The notes: a model not told the origin generated them from the letters alone. DNA of 64,000 nucleotides from Nematostella vectensis (GCF_932526225.1 NC_064046.1:1612001-1676000), one strand, 5' to 3'. Counted from the stretch's first letter, positions 11,901 through 23,522 are shown. Numbers and translations: made by a program.

Positions 11901-14900
11901 GTAAGTACAACCTCTCCTTTAGTCACTTTTCTTTACCTCATTGTAAATCTTTAAAATGGCCATATTCACATTAAAATAATTGTTATGCTGTCACCTTCAA
12001 CTGGCCAAACAGTTTAAATTGACTTTACAAGGAAAAAGTAAAGAGGTTATTCTTTTTTTTAAGTAGAGCAAGTAAATTTATTGCATTATTTCAGTTTTGT
12101 TTCAAATCAGCACAGCAATTTCTCCTCAAATTGAGATCAATAAATAAGCACAAGAATTCCTTCTCAGAGGCAAATTGATATCAATTCTTGTCAGTGTTCT
12201 TTGGCAATGTTTTATTCAACACGGAACCACATGACAAACAAGTAGCTACTTACACAATATACTCTAATTTCTCTTTCATCACATGGTTTAATAATAATAA
12301 GTTTAATTCAACCTTTCGCAGTATAGACTGGATTACAGGTGAGTCAGACATACAAGTAAGCACTACAATTAAGTACAATTAATCAAATGTAATCAGCATA
12401 TTTAACAGTAACAAACTCGTTGAGACGACTTGTATTCGTAGGCCTCTGATACAATGCAGAATTAGACCTGAGGTTATACTATACTAAGTATAAGTTATAT
12501 AAACCATATATACTTATATGGTTTATTTTAGTTTTGATTTTTTATGGTAGTGTAGTTGATTTATGTGTAGTTATGATTTATGTAGTTATGATTTTTTAGT
12601 GATTTATGTGAAGTCAACTTCTAAGTTCATTTATTATCCCGAGGGGGGAGGGGGGTGAGGATTTTGATAAAAATGAGGGATATAATTAGTTGACCCCCCC
12701 CCCTTCAGGAGTAAATTTTTTCTTGCCCCTCCCCCCTAACGCTTTCTCCATATTTTCGGTGCCCCCCTCCTCGAAAACCAAAGAAAGAAGGAGCAAAGGA
12801 AGGAACGGCAATGACAATGTCTAAGGAACGCGAACGTGAGGGGAAGGAGTTGAATAAAAACATTAATTCAGAAAAAGTAGAGGTACTCAATTTCTCAAAG
12901 ATGCGACTAACTCCAGGTTTCAACCTGATAATTGTTGATGCTATAGATGACGTAAAAAAGGCAAAAAAAGGCTTTTCGATCTTCTCCTTGCAAGAAGAGA
13001 AATGAAAGAGAGGAGAATCAGATATGAGCAAGGATTTTGATGATGGAGAATCAGTGCTTATAGCATTAAAACGTTTTGTTTATATCTAGATATGGAACAT
13101 AAGCACTTTATAATATTATATAGTGGGGAACATAAAAAAAGATGTATTTAGGGTGTATACAGGTTTGCATTTCATAGATAAAACGTGGCTTAATCAGGCC
13201 TGTACCCAGGATTTATCTTGGGGGGAGCACGAAATCCTAGAAAGTGGACCTAACTTTTTCCGGGGGGGGGGGGGGGGGGGGGGGGGGAGTAAAAATGTGG
13301 CCACCCCCGAAAAAACAAAAAGGATTTTTTTATGCATTTGCATTATCCCCACGGGATGTTTATTGTCAGATTTGGCCACATACCATAGTGTTCTAGCTTA
13401 TACTTTATAGTTTTGTCTACAAATAGCATGTCTATTGAGAACCGAAAGTGGACCTTCGGCCGTCGTGGGGGGATGCATTCTCACGTCCTGTACCCCCCTC
13501 CCCCCGGGTATGGGCCTGTTAACATGTATCCTTGACTCCTGGATTTTGCATGCCAAATAACTACCCCCAAACCGAGACAAGTTAAACCAAGAAGTCTGAT
13601 TTGACACTTTGTCAAATTATATAGTAGAGACACAGACAACACCCAAAGGAATTTTTAAAAACCAAACACTTTCAACCCCTCCCCTTTAGAACTCGGAAAA
13701 TTTTCCAGGCCCCCCCACAGCATCCTCACGCCCCCCCCCCCCCCCCAAATCGGGATAATAAATGAACTTTCCCTAACTGCTATAAAGATATTAAATGGGC
13801 TTTTCCTTCAAAAATCACATATAACATGGGTTTGCTCTTTCCTTCATTTAGTCACTTTCTTCTTCCTTTCTCTATTCTTGATTCCAAAAATCATCCTTCA
13901 GAAAAATAGTTTGTTCATGCTTGATTCCACCTAGGATAGCAATTTGAAGAAACAAGCCGAAATTAGTTTTGGTTAGTTTTTCTCCTGAAAATAAGAGAAA
14001 AAAGTTTTTTTTTCCTAATCAGCCGGCTTTCCTTGTTTTTGATAGATGCTGGACTCGGCTGATATGCATTTTGAAACTTGGCGACAACGCCGAGCGGTGG
14101 AACACCTTCGCCAGCAGCATGAACGACAGGTATTGCACCCAGTGTGTGATCATATCAGTCGACGCCCATTATGTGCGAGAATAAAGTAGTCAGCACTGTT
14201 AAAAGCCTCACTGTCTGTTACTTCTTTGGATGAGCTTTTCTGTTTTTATCTACTCTTTTTTATCAAATGTTTTTAAACTTGTTTTTATTCAAGTTTTTTT
14301 TCTGTTGGTATTACGCCTCAGGACAAGCTATGTCGCCTTCTCATCTTTCCATTTAACCATTTCTCATTCTGTTATCTTCTCTTCCCTAAACTTTTTCTAA
14401 ATTATAACCATAAAATAAACAAATCTTTAATATTATAAGTATATGTGGCCATGCATAAATATTTTGATTAATCCTATAATCTTCAGTGTTTTCTGACAAG
14501 AAAGAATATCAAATATAGATTTTTATGAAAAACAATTTCAATAATAATTTGCTTTTGTATAGGACATTCTTGGGCGCCCCCACCAAGACCGCAGCTCCCC
14601 AAAGTTGCCATCAGCTGACAAGGACAAAAAAGACTCAGAAGGCCCCCCAGGGGAATCACGAGACCAGGGCTCCATGTCACAAAGAATGTACTACTTCAAT
14701 GAGAGCACCAAACCTCCATCGTGCCCTGTGCATGGACACGGAACCCCACCCGAGGGGCATCATAAACATCGACACAGGGGCAGTCCAGCAAGTGAGCAAC
14801 ATGGTGACAGGCCTGAGAGGCCGCCAGAAGAGTTGAGCAGGATGTATCTACCTCCACACCCTGATGGGGCGGCGTTGATGCATCCATTCTTAATTCACAG

Positions 14901-15334
14901 GGAAAGCCCCTTCACTGCGCATCACCTTGGCGACAGACAAGTTGAGATGATGCGCGAGAGACAGGTATGGATATGGTTGCTTTTTAAATTGATTTCTACC
15001 CAATTTGCCAGGGAATCCCATTGGCTGCATGGGTGGTGAGCATGTCAGTAAAAGGCTTTCTCTTTCTGTTGCACTATCCACAAATCTTACAACTTAGGCA
15101 GTCAGAGCCGCCTTACCTCCTTGTTTCTGTTTTTATCTGTCAGTCTTCCTATTACTCTGTTTATATTTCCTTACATTATTGCCTGACTGTCTCTTTTATT
15201 GCATGTGGAGATGGGACTCAAACCTAAATAAATTTAAAATGTTCTACTGATCCTGATATTATTATTATTATTGTTGTTGTTGTTGTTGTTGTTGTTTTTG
15301 TGCTGTTGTTGTTGTTGTTGTTGTTATTGTTATT

Positions 15335-15396
<62 letters not shown>

Positions 15397-18300
15397 CTGT
15401 TATTATGAATGAGTGTTTCTGATAATTCTACAATCTTACCAACAACCATTGTCCTCATTTTAATGTCATTTTTTGCACGCACAAGGAATGAACGCTTTCT
15501 GATAATTTTAGGAACTTCTGCATCAGCGCCTTATAATGGACCAACGGGAACACATCAAGGCTCGTGAGGAAGAGTGGCAACGGCGTCAGCAGCACTTACG
15601 TCAGGAGAAAGAGGATCGGCAGCGTGAGCTATCCCAGTACCGACATCAGGTCCTGCACCGCCATGAGCACATGGGCATGGAACCAAGGCGTCCTGCTTCT
15701 AAGGTGTGATATAAGCCAGGATATAGAATCATGTTATGATCATCTTAGTGGAAATGTGTTGATAAGGTCACCTTCTGTACCCCCCAAAAAACTATTTTTA
15801 TTTAAAGGTACAGTATAAGACAGGTTAAATTTACAAAAAATTATATTGTTTCGGGCCCTCCATTATCACCACAATTGCCCCACCCCGCCGCCTTCTTCCC
15901 ATTTTTAACAGGTTATGGTTCTTTTTCTTCTTCCAGAGCCCAAGCACAGTGGAGCACCACCCAAACCACAGCCTCCTTCGCCATCCATACCATCTACCAT
16001 TCCACCCTCCCCCTATTAGACAGCCCTTTGGGGACCCTCACAGGAAAGATGCACACTTGACGGATGCTCACAAGGAGGGGCACGTGCACCCTTATAGTTA
16101 CCATAACAGTCGATTTGAGGGATTCCCGTACAGCCGGGATATGATCGTGACTAGTATGTCGGCAGGGGAGAGGGGGAGAGCAGTTGAGGGGGAGTGGCCA
16201 CGGCATGGTAGACTCATGTTTGTTAATGGGGATTTAGCAGGTGAGGAGCTCAAGATGAAAGTTTTTTTTTCATATGCTAGACAACTATCAGTCCTAAAGG
16301 GGCAAAGTGGTTTAAGCCTCACTCAATTGTCAACTCTACAAGTTTTTCCTATGAATTTCAACTCCATCGCACTTATTACTCCTTTCTGTTGTTGCATCAG
16401 ATGTAGAAATGAGGAGGACAATGTCACCTGGACTACATCAACGCATCAAAATAGAGAAACCGGAGAGAGAGTCCAGTCCACCTGTTAGGGTCAAACATGA
16501 TGAAAGCAAGCTCAAGTTCCTTGAGGGACTCGGCCTTGTCACCCTCGATCGCAAGAAAGGTGAGTCACGTGTATCCAGATACAGAAACTGTCCCCCTGCC
16601 CTTACCTACAAAGCTAGCCACACCTCTGACTTTGTATTCACTTGCAGAGTTGACTCATGGCGATCCCAACGCCAGACGAAAGTTTACAGACTCACCACTG
16701 ATCGTTGAGGGGACAGGAAGTCAGAACCCTGCATCAGGGGAGACACAAGTTACTAGAGAAGAGGCTGGAGACACCAGCAGTGATGGCACAAGTGAGGGGG
16801 ATAGCGGGACAGGCACCAGCACCGACACTGATGTCTCGCAACAGTATGCAGAGGTTAGTTTCTATGGGACAGAGGACATCTTGCCTGCTCATATAGCCTG
16901 ACATCCTTGTGCAAAAGTGAGCCAAGGGTATAGGACTATAGGGCATAGCTGAGAGGTCCTTGCTGTACATGCTCATAAAGTCAGACATCTTTGTGCTACA
17001 GTGACCCAAGGCTGTGGGACTATAGGGCATAGTTGAGAGGTCCTTGCATGTCCATATGGTCAGACATCCTTGCGCAACAGTGAGCAAAGGCTAGAGCGTA
17101 TGGGACTTGCAGAGGGTACTTGTGTGCTAATGTAGAGACTTGCAGGGGGTACTTGTGTGCTAATATAGAGACTTGCAGAGGGTACTTGTGTGCTAATGTA
17201 GAGACTTGCGGGGGGTACTTGTGTGCTAATGTAGAGACTTGCGGGGGGTACTTGTGTGCTAATGTAGAGACTTGCGGGGGTTACTTGTGTGCTAATGTAG
17301 AGACTTGCAGGGGGTACTTGTGTGCTAATGTAGAGACTTGCGGGGGGTACTTGTGTGCTAATATAGAGACTTGCGGGGGGTACTTGTGTGCTAATGTAGA
17401 AACTTGCAGAGGGTACTTGTGTGCTAATGTAGAGACTTGCGGGGGGTACTTGTGTGCTAATGTAGAGACTTGCGGGGGGGGGGGGGGTACTTGTGTGCTA
17501 ATGTAGAGACTTGCAAAGGGTACTTGTGTGCTAATGTAGAGACTTGCGGGGGGTACTTGTGTGCTAATGTAGAGACTTGCGGGGGTTACTTGTGTGCTAA
17601 TGTAGAGACTTGCAGAGGGTACTTGTGTGCTAATGTAGAGACTTGCGGGGGGTACTTGTGTGCTAATGTAGAGACTTGCGGGGGGTACTTGTGTGCTAAT
17701 ATAGAGACTTGCAGAGGGTACTTGTGTGCTAATGTAGAGACTTGCGGGGGGTACTTGTGTGCTAATATAGAGACTTGCAGAGGGTACTTGTGTGCTAATG
17801 TAGAGACTTGCAGAGGGTACTTGTGTGCTAATGTAGAGACTTGCGGGGGGTACTTGTGTGCTAATGTACAGACTTGCGGGGGGTACTTGTGTGCTAATGT
17901 AGAGACTTGCGGGGGGTACTTGTGTGCTAATGTAGAGACTTGCAGAGGGTACTTGTGTGCTAATGTAGAGACTTGCAGGGGGTACTTGTGCGCTAATGTA
18001 GAGAATTGCGGGGGGGGGGGGTACTTGTGTGCTAATGTAGAGACTTGCGGGGGTACTTGTGTGCTAATGTAGAGACTTGCGGGGGTTACTTGTGTGCTAA
18101 TGTAGAGACTTGCAGAGGGTACTTGTGTGCTAATGTAGAGACTTGCGGGGGGTACTTGTGTGCTAATGTAGAGACTTGCGGGGGGTACTTGTGTGCTAAT
18201 GTAGAGACTTGCAAAAGGTACTTGTGTGCTAATGTAGAGACTAGCAGGGGGTACTTGTGAGCTAATGTAGAGACATACAGGGGGTACTTGTGTGCTAATG

Positions 18301-21300
18301 TAGAGACTTGCAGGGGGTACTTGTGTGCTAGCGTAGAGACTTGCAGGGGGTACTTGTGTGCTAATGTAGACGAGAAGGATATGGAAAGCTGTACAAAAAT
18401 TGTCTGAAATTAATCTACAGTAGGTTGTGATTCCCCAACATTGGGCTTTGCAACATGCGGGTGCCCTGGCCCTCCCTCCATATAAGATAGACTTTTCTTT
18501 ACAATCTCTTAAACTCACCCCCCCCCCCCCCCCAACTCATGATGTATTTTGATTATCTATGCCCCCTCTACTCAAATACATCGCCACTTCCCCTTTCCCC
18601 AAGACATGCTATGTTAGCCCTTGTGACTTCTTTTTAGCATCTGTGAAGTAGACTCTGCACAATTCTTTCCCTGGATTTCTTCACCAATGTCACCCTATAT
18701 TTTTTCAGTATTAGCTTGGCTTGCAATTTTTTTTATTTGTCACTAATGAGATGCTTTATTTCTAGAAATGTGAGTTTTTTGCAAGACTTGGTCTTGTTCC
18801 CCCTCACACCAGACAAGGTAAAGCAGTTTTGATATTTTGTTCTTACCAAATTTCTCCCAGCTTCTGGGAAAGAAACCGTTTTACTCAATTTCAAGTCACA
18901 CACTTGTTTTTAGAAATGGAACAGTCTTACGAGATAAAGCGCAGCGAACGTAAGAAGCGGAGAAGGAAAGGCCGAGGCAGACCCTCTAAGCGCCCACGGC
19001 GAGAGGTAAGTAGATGCAGTAGTAAGTTGAGACCAGGATTGAAATCCCATTATGTTTCATTGCACAGGATGCTAAGAGGGTGTTTTAATCGTTTATTTCA
19101 ATGCTATTGCAGCATAAATGCTGAATAACAGCACGGTCAGGAACACATAAATATATACACAAAAAATATATATAACATGGTGAACTCTGGGAATCCTTCT
19201 AAAAAACCCTTTTCAAAGTCCCCAATTTTCAACCAATTAAATTTTTTTACCATGCGAGATCATTGAACCATCCACGTTATGTAAAGCCCTTACAAGGAAA
19301 TGACATTTTCAAAGTGCTTTCCAGCCCTAAGAAAACCATTGATGATCTATTTTACAGGATGAAGAAAACTCTGAGAAGGGACGGTCACCAATCGATTTTG
19401 ATGGACCATTAACTAGACAGAAACAGCAGCAGCTGAATGAGCTCCTATCACAGTCTAAAGATGTCCAGCCAAAACCCCAAGAGACAAATGATGAAAAGGC
19501 AGCTCCTGTCAGGATAAAAACGGAGCATAAGGAGGAACCTGAGCCACCATACATGTTTGACAAGCAGGAAGGCCATTACAGAAGGGCAAGGGATTCTCCT
19601 TCCTCTGAGAACCTAGCTAACAGGCCACCACCACGCCTTACATTATCCTCATTGACTAACATGGAAGATCCATTTACAAATTATGAGGCCTCAACGTTTC
19701 GGCCTCCTTATCTCAGACATACTGGACTCTTATCAGTCTCTCAGGACTCCATGCATATGGACCCACGTGTACACCCTGAGGCTCGGCTACACCCGGATAA
19801 CCGTCTACACCCTGAGGCCCTATTACACCCTGATAGTCGCATTCCATCAAGCCATAGAGTTCAACCAGAAGCACGCCTGCACCCTGAGGGAATACCTCAT
19901 CTGTCGGAAGAGGTAAGACTGACCACGCCCGTCCGTCCTGAGCCTGTTAGAAGCAGAGGGATATCACTAAGTGAAAAGGAGACAAGGGACTATCTGTCGC
20001 GAAGGTCTTCCCCAGGACGGTCCAGCGACTATGGACGACAATTTGGATCCATGGCTGGACAGCATGGGAGCAGCTTTGAAAAGTTTGCTGACCATCAATC
20101 ATCATCTGGAAGCAAGGTGGGTTTTCTCGTAACAAAAAGGTTTGCCAAAAAGGTGTGCCACTCCAGTCTGGTTATCTTCCCTATAAGAAATGTTACATGT
20201 TGAGGGGGTACTGCCCTATTTACATGACAAGGGGTGGGAAGTCTGGAAGGGCTAAAGATTTCTTACTACAAATAGTACTCTGAATATAAACTTTATCCAG
20301 ACAATAAACCAGGACTCTCAGCATATATTCTCTAAACTACAAGGCCTATAGATGCAATTTACTTGAACCAAGTTTACAACAATGCTATTCACCAAAAAAT
20401 CTTCACTCTTATGCTGTCTGAAATGTGAAACCTTTCAAAATAACAATTAACATGAGAAATGGTATATTCTAAACCATACTCATAATAGGAAATTTATGGA
20501 GCCTTCTTTTGGAGTTTGGTTGTCCTTAGGGTTGGGCTCATCCGCAGTAACTAATGTCATGTCTTCTTGTTTTATGACAGGATGTAGACAGCAATGAGAG
20601 ATATAGGTGGCCAGGAGTTGAAAAAGTCATGAAAGCTTACTTCTTACACAATGGAGGTAAAACAACATTATAGTCAAGCTTTTAAAAACCTTAAATTCTA
20701 CTTAATCTATAATCCCATGATCTCTGATTTAAAATAATAATTCTTAAAAAACAATCAACATGGACAATTTTCATTATGGAATTAGGATTAGGGGAAGAAT
20801 TTCATTTTGCTTACATCAGTCTTGTCACTATGTCAGACTGCAAACTGTATTGATGGTATGACAAAGCTAATAGACCAGAACATATGTACTAGTGGAGACT
20901 ATGACAAATCGTTTGGACAGTAGAGTAAACCCCCTTAACCACACCCTCAAGCGACCTTTTCTTACAACAAAGCAATATCCATGGCTTTGCACCCCAATTG
21001 GCAAACTTTGGCTTCACATCTACCAGTTTTAATATCATTTTTAAAAGCATTTTAATGGAGTTTAAAAAACCTTCTTTTCAGAGCGCAATATGGAGTTATC
21101 ATATCTTCAGGACAATGCAAACATGCTCAAGTCTCATAACGTATCCCTGAACGAGGAAGCAAACGCCCTCAGCAGTCAGATGACGGTAGGTTGCTGTAGG
21201 ACAGAAATCACATGGTTGGATCCAGGAGTAGGCTGAGCTGCACCCAGCCCATTCTAGAAATGTTGCTTTAAAAATATAAAGAAAATGTGGTGTTAAATCA

Positions 21301-21487
21301 CCAGAAACTTGACAAAGCTAGATTTTTTAAGGAAACTAAAGGTTACTTGTTATGTATTCACTGATTTTTTTAGTTGTTTTTGTTTCAGAATCTTGCACAG
21401 ACTAAGCGTCAACTGCTGGAGGAAAAAAAAGTTTACAGACAGGACCTTGATCGTCTTCACTACTTCATGCAGAGCTTCCAGAGATAG
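919..21487 (+). CDS. GSE1: GSE1 (genetic suppressor element 1) orthologue with extended N-terminus, 17 exons
   Basis: Vertebrate GSE1 is a coiled-coil scaffold of the nuclear LSD1-CoREST-HDAC1/2 co-repressor. Exons: 919-2913, 7161-7557, 7965-8141, 9044-9142, 11689-11900, 14046-14129, 14563-14964, 15512-15703, 15937-16240, 16401-16559, 16648-16853, 18766-18817, 18914-19005, 19358-20116, 20581-20656, 21082-21185, 21389-21487. They total 5,409 nt (1,802 aa), and every junction is GT-AG with matching phase. Human-like landmarks occur in order: SFAAELRKLA (exon 2), an RQEKEDRQ-type Arg/Glu helix (exon 8), two KxxFLxxxGLV motifs (exons 10 and 12), and a C-terminal RWPGVEKVMKAY block with a coiled coil (exons 15-17). 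ATG 919 was chosen because TAA at 901 closes the frame upstream. The exon 1 extension is far longer than in the human isoform I remember. The GSE1 assignment is confident; joining exon 1 to the rest is inferred from phase and strand. Confidence 0.85.
2914..7160 (+). other. GSE1 intron 1
   Basis: A 4.2 kb AT-rich intron runs from donor gtatca to acceptor ttttccacag. I see one short inverted-repeat element (3281-3434) and otherwise no coding or RNA-like structure. The 64-codon frame at 4817-5011 shows no recognisable content. Confidence 0.6.
3281..3434. mobile_element. Short hAT-like MITE in GSE1 intron 1
   Basis: The left end reads caggggcggacacagg and the right end cctggatctgcccctg, which are imperfect inverted repeats bounding 154 bp. 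CAGGGGCGGA-type termini are common on non-autonomous hAT elements. Three longer relatives occur at 13195, 27177 and 42413. No clear target duplication was found. Confidence 0.55.
7161..11900 (+). CDS. GSE1: GSE1 exons 2-5 (Ser/Pro-rich region with SIM-like motif)
   Basis: Exons 7161-7557, 7965-8141, 9044-9142 and 11689-11900 encode a low-complexity Ser/Pro/His-rich stretch. The first begins in phase 0 after ttttccacag. It carries VIVIDSSGSDTED, a hydrophobic core followed by Ser/Asp/Glu like a phospho-regulated SUMO-interacting motif. It also carries SFAAELRKLASKQ, which matches the SFAAALRKLAKQ block I recall near the human GSE1 N-terminus. A possible sumoylation-type VKQE follows the SIM. 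Exons 3-5 are mostly disordered Pro-rich sequence. Confidence 0.8.
11334..11365. other. Perfect 10-bp stem, 12-nt loop hairpin in GSE1 intron 4
   Basis: actcactatc and gatagtgagt are exact reverse complements separated by cattgagccata. It lies deep in the 2.5 kb intron between exons 4 and 5. It could be a structural element or chance. Confidence 0.4.
12623..13769. mobile_element. Inverted-repeat element in GSE1 intron 5, interrupted by another MITE
   Basis: The left end aagttcatttattatcccga recurs in near-exact inverted form at the right end (about 13749-13769, cgggataataaatgaactt), next to G/C homopolymers on both sides. The 1.15 kb between the ends contains a complete copy of the CAGGCCTGTACCCAGG-type MITE (13195-13518), so the two elements look nested. 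No transposase is visible. Confidence 0.55.
13195..13518. mobile_element. CAGGCC-terminus MITE, copy in GSE1 intron 5
   Basis: The ends caggcctgtacccagg and ccgggtatgggcctg are inverted repeats. The interior closely matches the copy at 42413-42704: both carry an agtggacct stretch near each end, an internal poly-G run, and a ccacccccgaa segment followed by a ttttttatgc segment. This makes a 324 bp non-autonomous DNA transposon relic. Confidence 0.65.
14046..16240 (+). CDS. GSE1: GSE1 exons 6-9 (charged helical core)
   Basis: Exons are 14046-14129, 14563-14964, 15512-15703 and 15937-16240. Exon 6 encodes an Arg/Gln/His-rich helix (TWRQRRAVEHLRQQHERQ). Exon 8 encodes the most GSE1-like block: EEEWQRRQQHLRQEKEDRQ followed by LSQYRHQVL, against the human RQRRLRQEKEDRQ and SEFRQQVL as I remember it (the DUF3736 region, I believe). 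Exons 7 and 9 are His/Pro-rich linkers. Exon 9 ends in phase 1 and joins exon 10. Confidence 0.85.
15260..15400. repeat. GTT/ATT trinucleotide microsatellite
   Basis: Runs of (gtt)n and (att)n alternate over about 140 bp in the intron between GSE1 exons 7 and 8. Confidence 0.9.
16401..19005 (+). CDS. GSE1: GSE1 exons 10-13 (paired FLxxxGLV motifs, AT-hook-like basic patch)
   Basis: Exons are 16401-16559, 16648-16853, 18766-18817 and 18914-19005. Exon 10 has KLKFLEGLGLVTLDRKK and exon 12 has KCEFFARLGLVPPHTRQ. The two copies of one motif correspond to the human pair I recall as KLEFLQLFGLTT and KKKFLTIFNLTH. Exon 11 is a Ser/Thr/Gly/Asp-rich spacer. Exon 13 is very basic (RKKRRRKGRGRPSKRPRR), with a GRP core like an AT-hook and an obvious nuclear-localisation character. 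The intron between exons 11 and 12 hosts the 33-bp minisatellite. Confidence 0.82.
16888..17095. repeat. Degenerate tandem repeat beside GSE1 exon 11
   Basis: Nearly three copies of a unit of about 80-90 bp can be recognised by gtcagacatccttg and by gggactatagggcatagytg followed by agaggtccttgc. The array leads directly into the 33-bp minisatellite. Confidence 0.7.
17102..18370. repeat. 33-bp minisatellite, about 38 copies
   Basis: The unit is acttgc-gggggg-tacttgtgtgctaatgtagag, with variation mainly in the purine run (cagagg, cggggg, caaagg) and two G-run expansions near 17474 and 18010. Since 33 is a multiple of three, one frame stays open for hundreds of codons on each strand (11-residue period). 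It lies wholly inside the intron between GSE1 exons 11 and 12, and exon 11's frame closes at 16902 before reaching it. These frames are therefore treated as shadows. Confidence 0.95.
19358..20116 (+). CDS. GSE1: GSE1 exon 14 (large disordered exon with HPE/HPD repeats)
   Basis: This 253-codon exon lies between acceptor ttttacag and donor aag|gtgggt. It opens acidic (DEENSEKG), then is rich in Lys, Glu, Pro and His. Near its centre is a short imperfect repeat of R-[LV]-H-P-[ED] units (VHPEARLHPDNRLHPEALLHPDSR style, given here only in part). Several [IV]K-x-E motifs (VRIKTEH) could be sumoylation sites. No folded domain is visible. Confidence 0.8.
20581..21487 (+). CDS. GSE1: GSE1 exons 15-17 (C-terminal coiled coil and stop)
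   Basis: Exons are 20581-20656, 21082-21185 and 21389-21487. They encode YRWPGVEKVMKAYFLHNGE, then a heptad-rich helix ending in LDRLHYFMQSFQR-stop. This matches the order of the human GSE1 C-terminus as I recall it (WQGIEAVFEAYQEH, then LERERLQAELDHL-like helix). The coiled coil is the likely surface for oligomerisation or co-repressor docking. The TAG stop at 21485-21487 sits inside the first unit of a tandem repeat. Confidence 0.85.
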
Positions 21488-22495
21488 CACATCTCAGGAT
21501 TCACTGGGTTCAGATAGCACATCTCAGGGTTTACTGGGTTCAGATAGCACATCTCAGGGTTTACTGGGTTCTGAGATAGCACATCTCAGGATTCACTGGG
21601 TTCAGATAGCACATCTCAGGGTTTACTGGGTTCAGATAGCACATCTCAGGGTTTACTGGGTTCAGGGACAGCACATCTCAGGATTCCCTGGGTTCTGAGA
21701 TAGCACATCTCAGGGTTTACTGGGTTCAGGGACAGCACATCTCAGGATTCCCTGGGTTCAGAGAAAGCACATCTCAGGATTCCCTGGGTTCAGAGATAGC
21801 TCATCTCAGGGTTTACTGGGTTCAGAGATAGCTCATCTCAGGATTCCCTGGGTTCAGAGAAAGCACATCTCAGGATTCCCTGGGTTCAGAGATAGCTCAT
21901 CTCAGGGTTTACTGGGTTCAGAGATAACACATCTCAGGATTCACTGGGTTCAGAGATAGCACATATCTCAGGATTCACTGGGTTCAGGAACAGCACATCT
22001 CAGGATTCACTGGGTTCAGAGATAGCTCATCTCGGGATTCACTGGGTTCAGAGATAACTCATCTCAGGATTCACTGGGTTCAGAGATAGCTCATCTCAGG
22101 ATTCACTGGGTTCAGAGATAGCTCATCTCAGGATTCACTGGGTTCAGAGATAGCTCATCTCAGGATTCACTGGGTTCAGAGATAGCTCATCACAGTATTC
22201 ACTGGGTTCAGAGATAGCTCATCTCAGGATTCACTGGGTTCAGAGATAGCTCATCTCAGGATTCACTGGGTTCAGAGATAGCTCATCTCAGGATTCACTG
22301 GGTTCAGAGAAAGCTCATCTCAGGATTTACTGGGTTCAGAGATAGCTCATCTCAGGATTCACTGGGTTCAGAGAAAGCTCATCTCAGGATTTACTGGGTT
22401 CAGAGATAGCACATCTCAGGATTCACTGGGTTCAGGGACAGCACATCTCAGGATTCACTGGGTTCAGATTTAGCACATCTCAGGGTTTACTTATA
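21479..22495. repeat. 30-32-bp minisatellite starting at the GSE1 stop codon, about 32 copies
   Basis: Unit: cagagatagctcatctcagg then attcactgggtt. The first unit supplies the last codons and stop (CAG AGA TAG). Early copies are mostly 30 bp, giving an open frame with a 10-residue DSTSQ-containing period in another frame. Later copies are mostly 32 bp. It would form the start of the GSE1 3' UTR. Confidence 0.93.
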
Positions 22496-23522
22496 TATAC
22501 CTGGATCCTTCCTCCGTCTCATTATTTGAGACTCTTCGCTGCTAAGGAAAGAAAGTGCCAGATCCTCAAGGAGTATGTTCTCTAAGTTAATTTTGAACAC
22601 AAGGCTATGCTGCTGACTTTCAAAAATCAACTTATTACTGTCCATAAAAACTAAGATACAACAAGAGAAGAAAATTGATGTATTTTGTACTTTGGCCGGT
22701 TTTGTCATTTTGTCTAAATGTTATTACTAAACATGTTGGAAAGAAAGTCAAAGAGACTAAAAAGCGAATAATGAAATAAGGCTTGGTTTTGGAGAAAAAA
22801 AAACCTGGCCTCTCTACTGAAGTGCAATCACAATTGTAGAGGAAAGAATCAAGCCCACAATCACCTAAACCTTACTTGATGTGTACTTATGAGAATCATC
22901 AAGCATTCGATATTTTAGGAAATATATTTCAAATTAACAAATAGATAAAACTAGTCTTCCAAGCAAACATGCATCCATTCTTTTAATAGAGTTTAACTAA
23001 ATACCCAGTCTTAATATGAAGAAAATGTTAATTTTGATATTTAATAATTATATTATATTTAATATTGGCTAAAGCTGTCAGTTTTTTTGTTCAGTGTTAA
23101 GTTTGGATAATCAGAAAAACAAATTATGTTCTGCCATTTGTTTACATCAAGTTTGTGTATGGAATTTTAGGTGTCATGATTTATCCAATAACAAACAGAT
23201 TACCAACAGAACCTAAAAATTCATGGGGTTCTACCATCCATCTCTTCTAATGGTAGTAAAATAGTGTAAACTACGGCCATAAAGTGAAGGATTGCATGGA
23301 AGTGGGTTATTGGTGTAAATGTCAAGAATTTAACAAGAGTTTTAGGGCTGATGGAATCCATTCTTTTTATAATGCAATCAATTGAAACCTTTCACTTTTA
23401 GTTACAAATTTAATGATAATTTATACAATTTTTATCTGCAATGGTAAATTCTCATTATCCCATGAGAAATGCTACTTTGAACTGTTGGGAGTGACTGCCG
23501 GAGGTTGTACTGAGTCAAACTT

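Noticed and set aside
17586-18518. 310-codon minus-strand frame through the 33-bp array
   Set aside because: It is a by-product of a unit divisible by three; no start context, splice logic or non-repeat domain.
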